Position numbers and translations under genes: made by a program | Shown: positions 26,567 through 35,214 of the stretch, piece by piece | How positions within the stretch are numbered: the stretch's first letter is position 1 | Layout: every line of letters begins with the position of its first letter | Notes under the pieces: model-generated | What the model saw: the letters and a program-made list of their open reading frames with translations, nothing else | Databases searched by the model: none | What the model was told of the DNA's origin: nothing | Source of the DNA: Lentibacillus siamensis | Lineage (GTDB): Bacteria > Bacillota > Bacilli > Bacillales > Amphibacillaceae | Assembly (NCBI RefSeq): GCF_039522605.1 | Contig: NZ_BAAADS010000006.1 | Span: 186,001 to 250,000 of the forward strand | Direction of reading: 5' to 3' | Length of the DNA: 64,000 nt

Positions 26567-26595
26567 AAGACTGCCAGGTTTGGCAGTCTTTTTTA
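26567..26595 (+). terminator. opuA operon terminator
   Basis: AAGACTGCCA pairs with TGGCAGTCTT across four bases, followed by six T. Confidence 0.9.
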
Positions 26596-26634
26596 CGTAG
26601 ACCTTAACGGATTTCAAGTCACTATAATGTCAAA

Positions 26635-26684
26635 ACTCCCCGCCAGCTGGAAAAAAGCAAGACTTTTTCATGCAGGAGGGGAGT
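26635..26684 (-). terminator. probable yhaH terminator
   Basis: ACTCCCC and GGGGAGT pair across a long loop that contains an AAAAAAGC/GACTTTTT sub-hairpin. On the reverse strand the stem is followed by TTTTGAC. Confidence 0.4.
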
Positions 26685-26688
26685 GTCA

Positions 26689-27048
26689 TCATTGTTTATC
26701 TATTTTTTCTTCCAGGTCTTTCAGGCTTGATTCAATCTGATCCAGGTATTCGTATATGTTTTCCTGGTGTGGTTCGACAGCCAATTTCCATTCTTCCACA
26801 GAATTTTTCATTTCCTGAGTCAGTTCTTTGACCAGGGCGGCCCCTTCTTTAGAGGTTTTTGTCAGTTGATTTTTTAATCGCAGCGCATCCTGCTTCAAGT
26901 TTCCAAACATTTGCTTCCATTCTATTCCCTGATCTTTGGCACGGTTTCGAAAATCTTTTCCGGAGGCCGGTGTGCTCAGAAGTGTTGCAGCGGTACTGAT
27001 TGCACCACCAACCATCACACCGAGTACCAGTGATTTTTTGCTAATCAT
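26689..27048 (-). CDS. yhaH: YtxH-domain protein (YhaH-like)
   Basis: This 119-residue protein has an N-terminal hydrophobic, Gly/Ala-rich segment (LVLGVMVGGAISTAATLLST, residues 7-26) and the YtxH motif TPASGKDFRNRAKD, followed by a long charged coiled-coil region. YtxH-type proteins are induced by general stress in Bacillus, but their function is unknown. The size fits B. subtilis YhaH. AAAGGGGCG precedes the ATG. Confidence 0.75.
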   Translation of the reverse strand: MISKKSLVLGVMVGGAISTAATLLSTPASGKDFRNRAKDQGIEWKQMFGNLKQDALRLKNQLTKTSKEGAALVKELTQEMKNSVEEWKLAVEPHQENIYEYLDQIESSLKDLEEKIDKQ

Positions 27049-27296
27049 ATAAAACGCCCCTTTCTGAACTTATTATATCATTTCCTTTATTTAGGATGCT
27101 ATGAAACATTCTCTTTATCATGTTCTTTAAAAAATCCCCTGACATGTTGTGCCAGAGGATTGGATATTCAGTCATTTAAGAAGTGGACACTGTTGACGTC
27201 TGCTTCATAATTCGCTGGATGGGGGAGGTACAATCGACATCAGAAGTCTAGTTAACGTAGCTGTCGGCAGTGCGATGGGATTCTCGCCATATAATA
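27049..27296. other. intergenic stretch with one hairpin
   Basis: AATCCCCTGACA and TGCCAGAGGATT (27132-27160) form an imperfect hairpin. No convincing gene was found between yhaH and hit, the place where B. subtilis has trpP and serC. A short frame ending GSAMGFSPYNINGIKRHLH on the plus strand has no start signal. Confidence 0.4.
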
Positions 27297-27362
27297 TTAA
27301 TGGAATAAAACGGCACCTACACCCACCAGCAACGACAAAATAATCAAAACTCTAGTATTCAT
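27297..27362 (-). CDS. possible 21-residue hydrophobic peptide
   Basis: ATG-initiated frame MNTRVLIILSLLVGVGAVLF ending in His, one hydrophobic segment. AAAGAAAGTGATAA is a weak ribosome binding site. It resembles small membrane peptides in character only; no family is recognised. Confidence 0.2.
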   Translation of the reverse strand: MNTRVLIILSLLVGVGAVLFH

Positions 27363-27492
27363 TTATCACTTTCTTTTGCTAAGCTAATCTGATTCATCAT
27401 TTCTCAACTGCGTGCGCATTGCCAACTGCGGAAACGTATTATCATTATACCAGAATATCCAATAAATAAAAAATGTTAATTTTCTAAAAGAA

Positions 27493-27918
27493 CTATATCT
27501 TTTCATTAATGGAAGAAGCAATTTGCTGAAGTTCTTCAGTGGAATAATCATCTCCATGTGTAGTCCAATTGGATGAAAAACCGTCCCCATCGTCATACCT
27601 TGGTATGATGTGGATATGTAAATGAAAAACTGACTGATCTGCCGGTGCTTCATTATTGTTAAGCAGATTCATCCCAATCGGGTTGTAGCGCTCTTTAATG
27701 GCAGCGGCAATTTTTGGAACCCGGGAAAATAACTCACTTGCTGTTTCCGGCGGTGTTTCATAAATATTCTTGGTGTGTGTTTTTGGAATAACAAGTGTAT
27801 GTCCTTTGGTTACCTGGCTGATATCAAGAAATGCGTATACCTTGTCATCCTCATAAACTTTTGCTGAAGGAATATCTCCATTAATGATTTTACAGAAAAT
27901 ACAATCTTCGTGAGCCAT
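27493..27918 (-). CDS. hit: HIT family hydrolase
   Basis: This 141-residue protein has the histidine triad motif HLHIHIIPR near residue 98 and an N-terminal CIFCKIINGDIP zinc-binding-like segment. HIT proteins hydrolyse nucleoside phosphoramidates and dinucleoside polyphosphates. Hit lies divergently beside ecsA in B. subtilis, as here. The start is the ATG at 27918 (MAHEDCIFC); a GTG four codons upstream overlaps the GAGGAG ribosome binding site and is rejected. Confidence 0.93.
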   Translation of the reverse strand: MAHEDCIFCKIINGDIPSAKVYEDDKVYAFLDISQVTKGHTLVIPKTHTKNIYETPPETASELFSRVPKIAAAIKERYNPIGMNLLNNNEAPADQSVFHLHIHIIPRYDDGDGFSSNWTTHGDDYSTEELQQIASSINEKI

Positions 27919-28133
27919 ACGAAATATCACTCCTCATTTTCTTTATAACGTCAGAAGTATAAGTTAAGGTTGACCTTATAAGAAAAACTTAGGCATTTGA
28001 CAAGGCAAATTCCGAGTTTTTCTAACACTAATTGTATAGACATAAAATTAACAGGTCAAGCCCGCTGATGCGGACCTGCCTGTTACAGAAGCAAGAGGAT
28101 GACTTGCAAAATTCTAATGTTGGGGACTTTGTA

Positions 28134-28283
28134 ATGATTGTTAACGATAATCGATTAACGTTGATTACAAATAAAACTTATTTTGGCAGAATCCTTTTTA
28201 CAGGATACGCTGGCAAAAACGTTTATTGCATTAGATTGCCTTTCACAGACACCTCATTTGTGTTTGAACACGAATTTGTATGA
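28134..28283 (+). CDS. uncertain small ORF overlapping a tandem duplication
   Basis: This 49-codon frame starts MIVNDNRLTLITNKTYFGRI and ends FVFEHEFV. A GGGGAC before the ATG is a poor ribosome binding site. Its last 29 codons lie in a segment duplicated immediately downstream, where a one-base length change in an A-run breaks the frame. It could be a small gene with a decayed duplicate, or pure chance. No family is recognised. Confidence 0.25.
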   Translation: MIVNDNRLTLITNKTYFGRILFTGYAGKNVYCIRLPFTDTSFVFEHEFV

Positions 28284-28302
28284 CAGTGTACATCCTCGTA
28301 AC
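28196..28302. repeat. ~110-bp tandem direct repeat, copy 1
   Basis: It runs from TTTTACAGGATACGCTGGC to CATCCTCGTAAC and is repeated directly after. The central block CACAGACACCTCATTTGTGT is identical in both copies. Confidence 0.9.
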
Positions 28303-28303
28303 A

Positions 28304-28414
28304 TTTTACGGGGATACGCTGGCAAAAAACGGTTATTTCGTTAGATTGCCGATCACAGACACCTCATTTGTGTTTGAACACGAATTTTGTATCACAGTGG
28401 AACATCCTCGTAAC
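28304..28414. repeat. ~110-bp tandem direct repeat, copy 2
   Basis: The copy differs from copy 1 by a few substitutions and four single-base insertions (for example AAAAAAC against AAAAAC). Between its end and the ecsA promoter there is an inverted repeat TTCGCC/GGCGAA (about 28470-28491) and no gene. Confidence 0.9.
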
Positions 28415-28534
28415 TTCATTACCTATTGTGGTTGGTTTGGGTGATTTTTATACATTAGAAAAATGATATTCGCCAAACCTTTGGGCGAACGTCATATTTG
28501 CCAAAAAATGTCGGATCAGCGGGAAGAGTTTATT

Positions 28535-28563
28535 TTGGCATTGCCATGCAAACATGGTAAAAT
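28535..28563 (+). promoter_or_regulatory. sigma-A promoter of ecsAB
   Basis: TTGGCA, a 17-base spacer and TAAAAT, ending about 30 bases before the ecsA start codon. Confidence 0.6.
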
Positions 28564-28593
28564 TTTAATAAGTGACGTTTAGGAGGAGAATAT

Positions 28594-29337
28594 GTGGAAT
28601 CTTTGTTGCATATAGGTGATCTGCATGGCGGATATACACATAAGAATGTTTTGCACGGAATTTCGTTTGATGTTTTTCCGGGTGAGATTGTTGGCCTGAT
28701 TGGCTTGAATGGAGCTGGGAAAAGCACCACAATTAAGCATGTAATCGGCTTAATGCAAGCCAAAAAAGGCACTGTTTCCGTGAATGGAAAAACGTTTGAG
28801 GAAAATCCGAAAAGCTATCGAAATCAGATGGCATACATACCGGAGATGCCGATTTTATACGATGAACTCACATTGTACGAGCACTTAAGACTTACCGCAA
28901 TGGCTTATGATATTCCGGAAGATGTATTTGAAAAAAGGCTCCAGCCTCTTCTGAAAGAGTTTCGGATGGAAAAAAAACTGAAATGGTTTCCGGTTCATTT
29001 TTCAAAAGGGATGCGGCAAAAAGTGATGATTATGTGTGCATTTTTGATTGAACCGCCATTATATATTGTGGATGAGCCATTTGTCGGGTTGGATCCGCTT
29101 GGCATCAAATCTTATCTGGAATTAATGGATAGCATGAAATCCAATGGTTCTGGTGTGTTGATGTCCACACACATCCTGGCGACAGCTGAACGGAAATGTG
29201 ACCGTTTTGTTATCCTTCACGATGGGGAAATCCGTGCTGCCGGAACATTGGAGGAACTTCGGAAGGAATTCAATATGCCTGATGCTGCGCTGGATGATTT
29301 GTATGTGCGGTTGACAAAGGAAGATCGTCATGTTTGA
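28594..29337 (+). CDS. ecsA: ABC transporter ATPase EcsA
   Basis: This 247-residue ATPase has Walker A GLNGAGKST (about 37-45), the signature FSKGMRQKVMIM and Walker B PLYIVDEPF. EcsA with EcsB affects protein secretion, regulated intramembrane proteolysis and competence in B. subtilis. The start is GTG after AGGAGGAG; an overlapping ATG two bases earlier is out of frame. The length equals B. subtilis EcsA. It overlaps ecsB by eight bases. ecsC is missing downstream. Confidence 0.95.
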   Translation: MESLLHIGDLHGGYTHKNVLHGISFDVFPGEIVGLIGLNGAGKSTTIKHVIGLMQAKKGTVSVNGKTFEENPKSYRNQMAYIPEMPILYDELTLYEHLRLTAMAYDIPEDVFEKRLQPLLKEFRMEKKLKWFPVHFSKGMRQKVMIMCAFLIEPPLYIVDEPFVGLDPLGIKSYLELMDSMKSNGSGVLMSTHILATAERKCDRFVILHDGEIRAAGTLEELRKEFNMPDAALDDLYVRLTKEDRHV

Positions 29338-30541
29338 TTCCCATGATTTTTTCAAGAAACGGCTGTCTGCCCATTTCAAGGAGCTGAGCCGGTACACACG
29401 TTACATATTTAATGGGCACATCGCATTCGCCATGTTTTTTTTCGTGGCAGCGATGGCTTATTATTACCAGCAGTGGCTGATGGATCTTCCGGATAATTTC
29501 CCGACGGCGCTCATCGCAGGAATTGTATTCGGACTGTTGGTCAGTTATAGTCCTGTCCGTACTTTACTGCAGGAACCTGATCTGGTTTTTCTGATACCGG
29601 CCGAAACGAAAATGGATGCATATTTTCGTAATGCTATCATTTACAGTTTTGTTGTGCAGCTTTATGTACTGCTGCTTGCCGGAGGAGCTTTTGGACCATT
29701 GTATTTTGCTGCATATCCGGGTCGGGCCGGTAACATATATATATTGACGCTGGCAGTTGTGCTGATTTTTAAACTGTGGAATATGTTGACCAACTGGTGG
29801 ATGCTGAAAATTAGGGAACCAGGCATCCGTCAGGTTGATTTGCTTGCCCGCACTTTATTAAATATGGCTGTTTTTTATTTTCTTGTTAAAGGTGAAATGC
29901 TGCTTGCTGGCATCACAACGTTTTTGTTTGTTTTGGTTTTTTTATACGATTTGATGATTTCGAGAAGACAGGCGGGTCTCCTGTGGGATTTACTGTTGGA
30001 AAAAGATCAAAGCCGTATGCAGACATTTTATCGGATTGCTAATATGTTTGCCGATGTTCCACATTTAAAAAACCGGGTTAAAAGAAGACATTGGCTCGTG
30101 TCAATAGTCAACCGCGTACCATTCGCCCAAAAACATACTTTTGATTACCTGTACCGGATTTCGTTTATCAGAAGTGTGGATTATCTTGGAATGTATTTTA
30201 GGCTGATTGTAATCGGCGGATTGTTTATTTTCTTTATTCCGAATTTGTGGATGAAAGCTATTTTTGCGCTGCTGTTTATCTATATGAGCAGCTTTCAGAT
30301 GATTACCCTGTATCATCATCACCGCACCGTTATGTGGCTTGATTTGTATCCTGTCGCATTAAAGGTCAGGCAGCAGTCATTATTGAAACTGCTGTTTCAG
30401 TTGACACTCCTGCAGACGATTATTTTTACAGTGCTGCTGCTTGGAATGGGAGAGTGGCTTGGTGCTTTACTTGTATTAGCCGCCGGAATAACATTTAACT
30501 ACATTTTTCAGAACCGTTATGTAAAGAAAAAAATAGCCTAA
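29330..30541 (+). CDS. ecsB: ABC transporter permease EcsB
   Basis: This 403-residue membrane protein has about eight to ten hydrophobic segments with a polar cytoplasmic middle part (SRRQAGLLWDLLLEKDQSRM). It starts MFDSHDFFKKRLSAHFKELS, a typical EcsB opening. It is translated from within the last codons of ecsA. A strong terminator follows immediately, so the operon here is ecsAB only, without the ecsC of B. subtilis. Confidence 0.92.
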   Translation: MFDSHDFFKKRLSAHFKELSRYTRYIFNGHIAFAMFFFVAAMAYYYQQWLMDLPDNFPTALIAGIVFGLLVSYSPVRTLLQEPDLVFLIPAETKMDAYFRNAIIYSFVVQLYVLLLAGGAFGPLYFAAYPGRAGNIYILTLAVVLIFKLWNMLTNWWMLKIREPGIRQVDLLARTLLNMAVFYFLVKGEMLLAGITTFLFVLVFLYDLMISRRQAGLLWDLLLEKDQSRMQTFYRIANMFADVPHLKNRVKRRHWLVSIVNRVPFAQKHTFDYLYRISFIRSVDYLGMYFRLIVIGGLFIFFIPNLWMKAIFALLFIYMSSFQMITLYHHHRTVMWLDLYPVALKVRQQSLLKLLFQLTLLQTIIFTVLLLGMGEWLGALLVLAAGITFNYIFQNRYVKKKIA

Positions 30542-30544
30542 AAA

Positions 30545-30583
30545 AAACGAAACCGTCTCTTGGTGAGATGGTTTCGTTTTTTT
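30545..30583. terminator. ecsAB terminator
   Basis: AAACGAAACCGTCTC pairs with GAGATGGTTTCGTTT (one mismatch), followed by TTTT. The flanking A and T runs make it work on both strands. Confidence 0.9.
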
Positions 30584-30603
30584 GAGCGGATAGTATACAA
30601 CCT

Positions 30604-30640
30604 CTTCTTACTGCATCAGTGCAACATGGCTGTCATACAG
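30604..30640 (+). repeat. dispersed hairpin repeat, partial copy
   Basis: CTTCTTACTGCATCAGTGCA followed by ACATGGCTGTCATAC matches the head of the repeat; the right stem arm and tail are missing. Confidence 0.6.
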
Positions 30641-30683
30641 AAAAACATAATCTTTCACATCTATCAGCTCGCATTTTCTGAAC

Positions 30684-31856
30684 TTAACTCTGCTCCTGAA
30701 AATCAAAATATGCGGTAATCAGTGTTTTGGCGGCAACCGGCAATGCGCGTTCTTCAATGTCAAATTTCGGATGGTGGTGCGGGTAGCCCTGACCTTCTAT
30801 TTTTGCCCCAGTAAAGAAGTACGCCCCGGGCTTTTCCATCGTATAATAAGCGAAATCTTCCCCAGCCATTACAGGTTTTACAATTTCTGCCTGTTTGATT
30901 TCCGGTACTTTTTCACTTGCTTTCAAAACAAGTTCCGCTTCATGTTCATTGTTAATCAACGGCGGATAGCCCTTTTCATAATTCAGATCATACGTGACAT
31001 CATGCCCCGCACAAACACCTTTAATAATTTTCTCGATCTCCTGAATAACCTGTTCCTGGACGTTCGTATTTAAATGCCGTACTGTCCCGACGAGTTCTGC
31101 AGTATCAGCAATAATATTAAAAGCTGACCCCGCATTAAACTGTCCGATTGTGATAACTGCTGTTTCCAGCGGATCAAGCCGCCTGCTGACAATTTGCTGC
31201 AGTTCGGAAACAACTTGTGAACCAATTACGATGGCATCTTTTGTTTCGTGCGGATAGCCGCCGTGGCCGCCTTTCCCCTGGATAGTAAGATGAAACCGGT
31301 CAGCGCCAGCCATGAATGCGTGTTTTGACGTCTGTAAAACACCAAATGGGGTTGTTGCCCACAGATGTGTTCCAAAAACGGCATCAACATGATCCAGTGC
31401 ACCCGATTCGATGATCGGTTTTGCGCCGCCGGGAGCATATTCTTCTGCGTGTTGATGCAAAAACACAATCGTTCCTGGTAATTGTTCTTGAAAAGCTTTC
31501 ATGGTCTTGGCAAGAATAAGCAGACTCGCAGTGTGGCCGTCATGTCCACAGGCATGCATAGCACCGTCCACTTTTGATTTGTAGGGAACATCCTTTTGAT
31601 CCTGAATCGGAAGTCCATCAAAGTCGGCTCTCAGTGCAATGGTTTTTCCCGGTTTGCCACCTTTTAGTGTAGCAATGACGCCATTCCCTCCAACATTCGT
31701 TTCGTATGGAATTCCCAATTCTTTATAAAAATCAGCAATATATTTTGCCGTTTTCGTTTCCTGAAAAGAAAGTTCCGGATACTGATGAAGATAACGCCGA
31801 ATCTCCACCATCTCGGAATAATATTCATCCAGCTGTTTATGTATATCCTGCAGCAA
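30684..31856 (-). CDS. yhaA: M20 family N-acyl-amino acid amidohydrolase (YhaA-like)
   Basis: This 390-residue metal-dependent amidohydrolase has LRADFDGLPI and MHACGHDGHTA (about residues 75-110), and HQHAEEYAPGGAK with the metal-binding Glu pair (about 133-145). Such enzymes release amino acids or side chains from N-acyl or amide conjugates. It lies after ecsAB, where B. subtilis carries yhaA. The start codon is TTG, eight bases after AAGGAG. No signal peptide, so it is cytoplasmic. Confidence 0.88.
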   Translation of the reverse strand: MLQDIHKQLDEYYSEMVEIRRYLHQYPELSFQETKTAKYIADFYKELGIPYETNVGGNGVIATLKGGKPGKTIALRADFDGLPIQDQKDVPYKSKVDGAMHACGHDGHTASLLILAKTMKAFQEQLPGTIVFLHQHAEEYAPGGAKPIIESGALDHVDAVFGTHLWATTPFGVLQTSKHAFMAGADRFHLTIQGKGGHGGYPHETKDAIVIGSQVVSELQQIVSRRLDPLETAVITIGQFNAGSAFNIIADTAELVGTVRHLNTNVQEQVIQEIEKIIKGVCAGHDVTYDLNYEKGYPPLINNEHEAELVLKASEKVPEIKQAEIVKPVMAGEDFAYYTMEKPGAYFFTGAKIEGQGYPHHHPKFDIEERALPVAAKTLITAYFDFQEQS

Positions 31857-31967
31857 ATGATCAACTCCTTTTATTATTTTCTTATAATTATAACATTAAA
31901 CGCTATTTTAAAAAGGTGAAACATCTTATTATGAGGTGTTATGAAGGAAATGGATACAGTGGTAGAA

Positions 31968-32027
31968 ATTTATCGGGAGGAGAATGGATTTATCGGGAGA
32001 AGATCGGATTTATCAGGGAGAACAAAA
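31968..32027. repeat. 20-bp tandem array, locus 5
   Basis: Three units beginning ATTTATCGGGAG (units at 31968, 31988 and 32008). The same ATTTATCGGGAGAAGA core recurs singly at 49102-49117. The array lies between the upstream region of yhaA and the 3' end of the ferritin-like gene. Confidence 0.8.
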
Positions 32028-32074
32028 TTCTTGCCGTTCCAACGCCAACATTTTATTGGTATTCAAATTAAAAA

Positions 32075-32097
32075 GGATTACTGCAATACAGTAATCC
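32075..32097 (-). terminator. terminator of the ferritin-like gene
   Basis: GGATTACTG pairs with CAGTAATCC; on the reverse strand it is followed by TTTTT. Confidence 0.8.
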
Positions 32098-32113
32098 TCG
32101 TTTCAATTCTTCT

Positions 32114-32548
32114 TCAAGAAACTCTCGGGTCTGCGAGTAATCGTTCAATTTCTTCTTTATGGTGTGTTTCATCGGCTATCATGTCTTCAATCTTTACGAC
32201 CAGTTCCGTGTATCCCAGTCCGTCTGCTTGTTTTTTGCGTTTTTCATAGCGCTCAATCGTATCTTTCTCCGATTGAAGGGAAGCTTCGAGTAAATCTTTC
32301 ACTTCTGTTGGCTGTGGGATTTCGGCTGCTTTTGTCGTTGGTGTTCCACCGATATTATAAATTTTTTCGGCCAGATATAGGGCGTGTCCCATTTCATCAT
32401 TTATTTCATTCTCAAAAAACGGTTTTAAAGCAGAACGGTACAATCCTGTTACTACCGATGCACTGTACGTGTATTGTATTGCTGCTGCATATTCATGTGA
32501 GAGGTCTTCATTGAGACCATCTATCAAAGTTTGTAAATCCTGATCCAT
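32114..32548 (-). CDS. ferritin-like/bacterioferritin-type di-iron protein
   Basis: This 144-residue four-helix protein has di-iron ligand candidates in order: LSHEYAAAIQY, NEINDEMGHALYLAEKI (E and H), SEKDTIERYEKR and DMIADETHHKEEI. This matches the ferritin-like superfamily used for iron storage or oxidative protection. The start chosen is the ATG at 32548 (MDQDLQTL) after AAAGGTTGGG; ATG codons upstream lack a ribosome binding site. It stands alone with its own terminator. No Fur or PerR box was identified upstream. Confidence 0.75.
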   Translation of the reverse strand: MDQDLQTLIDGLNEDLSHEYAAAIQYTYSASVVTGLYRSALKPFFENEINDEMGHALYLAEKIYNIGGTPTTKAAEIPQPTEVKDLLEASLQSEKDTIERYEKRKKQADGLGYTELVVKIEDMIADETHHKEEIERLLADPRVS

Positions 32549-32649
32549 TGTATCCCAACCTTTCATGAATTTCATTATATATATACAATTCCCTAAATTA
32601 TTTTTTTAAAACCTGTTATAAGGTATGATTACAAAAGGAGGTTTTGTAC

Positions 32650-33297
32650 GTGCGAAAAAAAGATTATTCTCTACTGCTCATATTATTTAGTATAATGGCT
32701 GTAATAATGGGGATTTGGGTTGTCAAGCTTGTAAGCGGTCATATTTTATATGTAGATCAATGGACGAGAGAACTTGTTGCGGAACTGGCCGGATCGGATA
32801 TTTTTACAATTTTCCGTTGGATTACGGAACTTGGTTCGGGAACGTTTTTAACCCTGTTCACCATTATTATGTCTGTTGTTTTATGGTGGATCTACCGCGA
32901 CTTTCTTCCTGCTGTGATATTCGGTTTAGGAACCTTGTCCAGTCATGGATTAAATGTTTTGATAAAAGTTGTGGTGGAACGGGAACGGCCAAGTTTGTTT
33001 GCTGCGGCTGATGCAGAAGGATACAGTTTCCCTTCCGGCCACGCGATGATGTCAACCGTATGCTATGGCATGCTTTCCTACTTCCTTGCCAAAAAAATTG
33101 AACATAACACAACGGCAATAATCATGCATGTCAGCTTTTTATTACTTATTTTCCTGATTGGAATCAGCAGGTACGTTATTAATGTACACTACCTGACAGA
33201 CGTGCTTGGTGGCTTCTTCTTCGGGGACATCTGTCTGTTTGCACTGATTTTTTTACATAAGTCTGTGCAAAGAAAACGCAATGGGTCTCCGTCTTAA
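32650..33297 (+). CDS. PAP2 family membrane phosphatase
   Basis: This 215-residue protein has six hydrophobic segments and the three PAP2 motifs: KVVVERERP, YSFPSGHAM and SRYVINVHYLTDVLGG. Members dephosphorylate phosphatidic acid, phosphatidylglycerol phosphate or undecaprenyl pyrophosphate. The start is GTG at 32650, eight bases after AAAGGAGG; the TTG at 32644 is too close to it. It lies just upstream of liaFSR, the cell-wall-stress system, so a role in lipid II carrier recycling and bacitracin tolerance is possible but not shown. Confidence 0.88.
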   Translation: MRKKDYSLLLILFSIMAVIMGIWVVKLVSGHILYVDQWTRELVAELAGSDIFTIFRWITELGSGTFLTLFTIIMSVVLWWIYRDFLPAVIFGLGTLSSHGLNVLIKVVVERERPSLFAAADAEGYSFPSGHAMMSTVCYGMLSYFLAKKIEHNTTAIIMHVSFLLLIFLIGISRYVINVHYLTDVLGGFFFGDICLFALIFLHKSVQRKRNGSPS

Positions 33298-33385
33298 GTC
33301 TGAGGCAAAAACATTCCAGAGGTCATTCCACGTATAAAGACAAACCATTACAATAAAAGTAACTTGACTATAGAAGAAATGGGGG

Positions 33386-34147
33386 ATGGCAATGGGCGGG
33401 TTTTTTCGGTTTCTGTTTGCTGGGATACTGATACTTGCCGGTGCAGCGCTAGTCTTGGCAAATATTGGTGTTGTTGATATAAATATGGATAATGCGTGGC
33501 TGTATATTTATCCATCCATTTTCGTTCTGTTCGGATTGAAATGGATGGTTGATAAAATCAGACATAAGGGCGGCAGCTGGATTTTCGGGTCATTTTTCTT
33601 TATCTTTGGTTCACTGTTGCTTCTTGACAGGTTTGATGTCATCCCATTCCATTTTTGGGATATTATGAAGTTGTGGCCATTGCTGATTGTGTATATTGGA
33701 TTTTCGTTTATCAGGAAGCCAGGCAAGGTTAAAGTTACGTATAGCTCGGATGGCGACGATTCAGGAGCAAAGACAGAATATGACAGCAGTTATTTTTCAG
33801 TTGGGGAACATGAATACAGTCAGCCGAACTGGAAAGTGGAACCGATGAATCTGAAAAGCATGGCCGGCGATTTTTACATGGATTTTTCCAAAGCGTTTAT
33901 TCCGGAAAAAGAAACCCCGATTTCGATTAAATCGTTGGCAGGGGATGTGCATATTCTGATTCCGGAAAATGTTGCTTTTAGAGTGGATGCCTCGGCAAAA
34001 GCCGGTGATATTGATATAGTAGGGAAAAAAGCGGAAGGGATCAACAGGCGCCTGCGGTATGAAACGAAGGAATATCATTCTTCGGTCAAAAAATTGGATA
34101 TACACGTTAATCTTAAGGCAGGATCCATACGGGTTGTAACCGTATAG
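33386..34147 (+). CDS. liaF: LiaF-like cell-wall-stress sensor regulator
   Basis: This 253-residue protein has four hydrophobic segments in its first half and a C-terminal DUF2154-type beta domain with repeated SMAGDFYMDF, SLAGDVHILI and AKAGDIDIVG motifs. LiaF is the negative regulator of the LiaS kinase. Two ATGs (33386, 33392) follow GGGGG; the second has the better spacing and would give 251 residues. It forms an operon with liaS (16-base gap) and liaR. liaI and liaH are absent from the window. Confidence 0.88.
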   Translation: MAMGGFFRFLFAGILILAGAALVLANIGVVDINMDNAWLYIYPSIFVLFGLKWMVDKIRHKGGSWIFGSFFFIFGSLLLLDRFDVIPFHFWDIMKLWPLLIVYIGFSFIRKPGKVKVTYSSDGDDSGAKTEYDSSYFSVGEHEYSQPNWKVEPMNLKSMAGDFYMDFSKAFIPEKETPISIKSLAGDVHILIPENVAFRVDASAKAGDIDIVGKKAEGINRRLRYETKEYHSSVKKLDIHVNLKAGSIRVVTV

Positions 34148-34163
34148 AAGGGGGCGGAAAAAA

Positions 34164-35201
34164 ATGTTGCAAAAACTGAGCAGTATCCGTTATATGTATA
34201 TCCGTTCCCATTTATATGCAGTATTTCTGACGACCGTCATTTTGTTATCATTGTTATTGACCGTGTACGTTCTGATTTCACCCGATTGGCTGTCAGCATT
34301 TGGTATTTTTATTTTCATCTTATTATATTGTTTGATTGGTGTTGTCATTTCGTTTTACGCCGGGTTCAAAACAGGTGGTGAAATGAAGGAGCGGCTTGAT
34401 TATTTATCCGGTCTGATCACGCAATTTGCCAATGGAAATTATCATTCAAAGATTTATTTTAATGAGAACGATGAAATCACACGGATCGGCAATGAAATGA
34501 ATGAGCTTGGCGGGAAATTGCAAAATCAAGTGAAATCATTGCAGCGGATGGCCGATGAGAAAGCGGATTTTGCTAAATCAGCGCATAAGGCAGCCGTAAT
34601 CGAGGAACGGCAGCGGCTCGCCCGGGATTTGCATGATGCGGTGAGTCAGCAATTGTTCGCGATCACGATGATGTCAGAGGCGTCATTGCGTCAGCTTGAA
34701 ATTGATCCTGCCGTCGCCAAAGAACAGCTCCAGGATGTTGCCGAAAGCGCCTTGAAAGCTCAAACGGAAATGCGTGCATTGCTGCTGCATCTGCGTCCGG
34801 TTCATTTGTCCGGAGAGCCGCTCAGAACCGGTATTAAAAAGCTGATTGATGAGTTAATGGAAAAAACAGCAATGGGGTTTAACGTTGTAATCGATGATGA
34901 ACTGGATCTATCGGATACGGTGGAAGAGCATGTTTTTCGGATTATCCAGGAAGCGCTGTCAAATACGTTGAGGCACTCGAAAGCAACTGATGTAACGATT
35001 GAAGCGTCTGTCCGGTCGAAGGAATTATTTGTACATATCAGTGACAATGGGGCAGGCTTTAATGTAAAAGAAGATACAGGACGCAAAACATCATATGGAT
35101 TAAAAACAATGCGGGAGCGTACGGAAGAACTTGGCGGAACGTTTGCCATCAGGTCAACAAAAGGGGAAGGAACGTATATCGATTTACGGATTCCATGCTA
35201 A
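34164..35201 (+). CDS. liaS: sensor histidine kinase LiaS/VraS
   Basis: This 345-residue kinase has two N-terminal membrane segments (about 18-39 and 44-68) with almost no external loop, a HAMP region, and a HisKA_3 domain with the phospho-accepting H157 in RLARDLHDAVSQQLF. The ATPase domain has NTLRHSKATDV and the DNGAGFNV and GLKTMRERTEELGG glycine boxes. This intramembrane-sensing layout is typical of LiaS/VraS, which responds to cell-wall antibiotics through LiaF. GGGGGCGG precedes the ATG. Confidence 0.93.
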   Translation: MLQKLSSIRYMYIRSHLYAVFLTTVILLSLLLTVYVLISPDWLSAFGIFIFILLYCLIGVVISFYAGFKTGGEMKERLDYLSGLITQFANGNYHSKIYFNENDEITRIGNEMNELGGKLQNQVKSLQRMADEKADFAKSAHKAAVIEERQRLARDLHDAVSQQLFAITMMSEASLRQLEIDPAVAKEQLQDVAESALKAQTEMRALLLHLRPVHLSGEPLRTGIKKLIDELMEKTAMGFNVVIDDELDLSDTVEEHVFRIIQEALSNTLRHSKATDVTIEASVRSKELFVHISDNGAGFNVKEDTGRKTSYGLKTMRERTEELGGTFAIRSTKGEGTYIDLRIPC

Positions 35202-35214
35202 AAGGGGGAGGACA

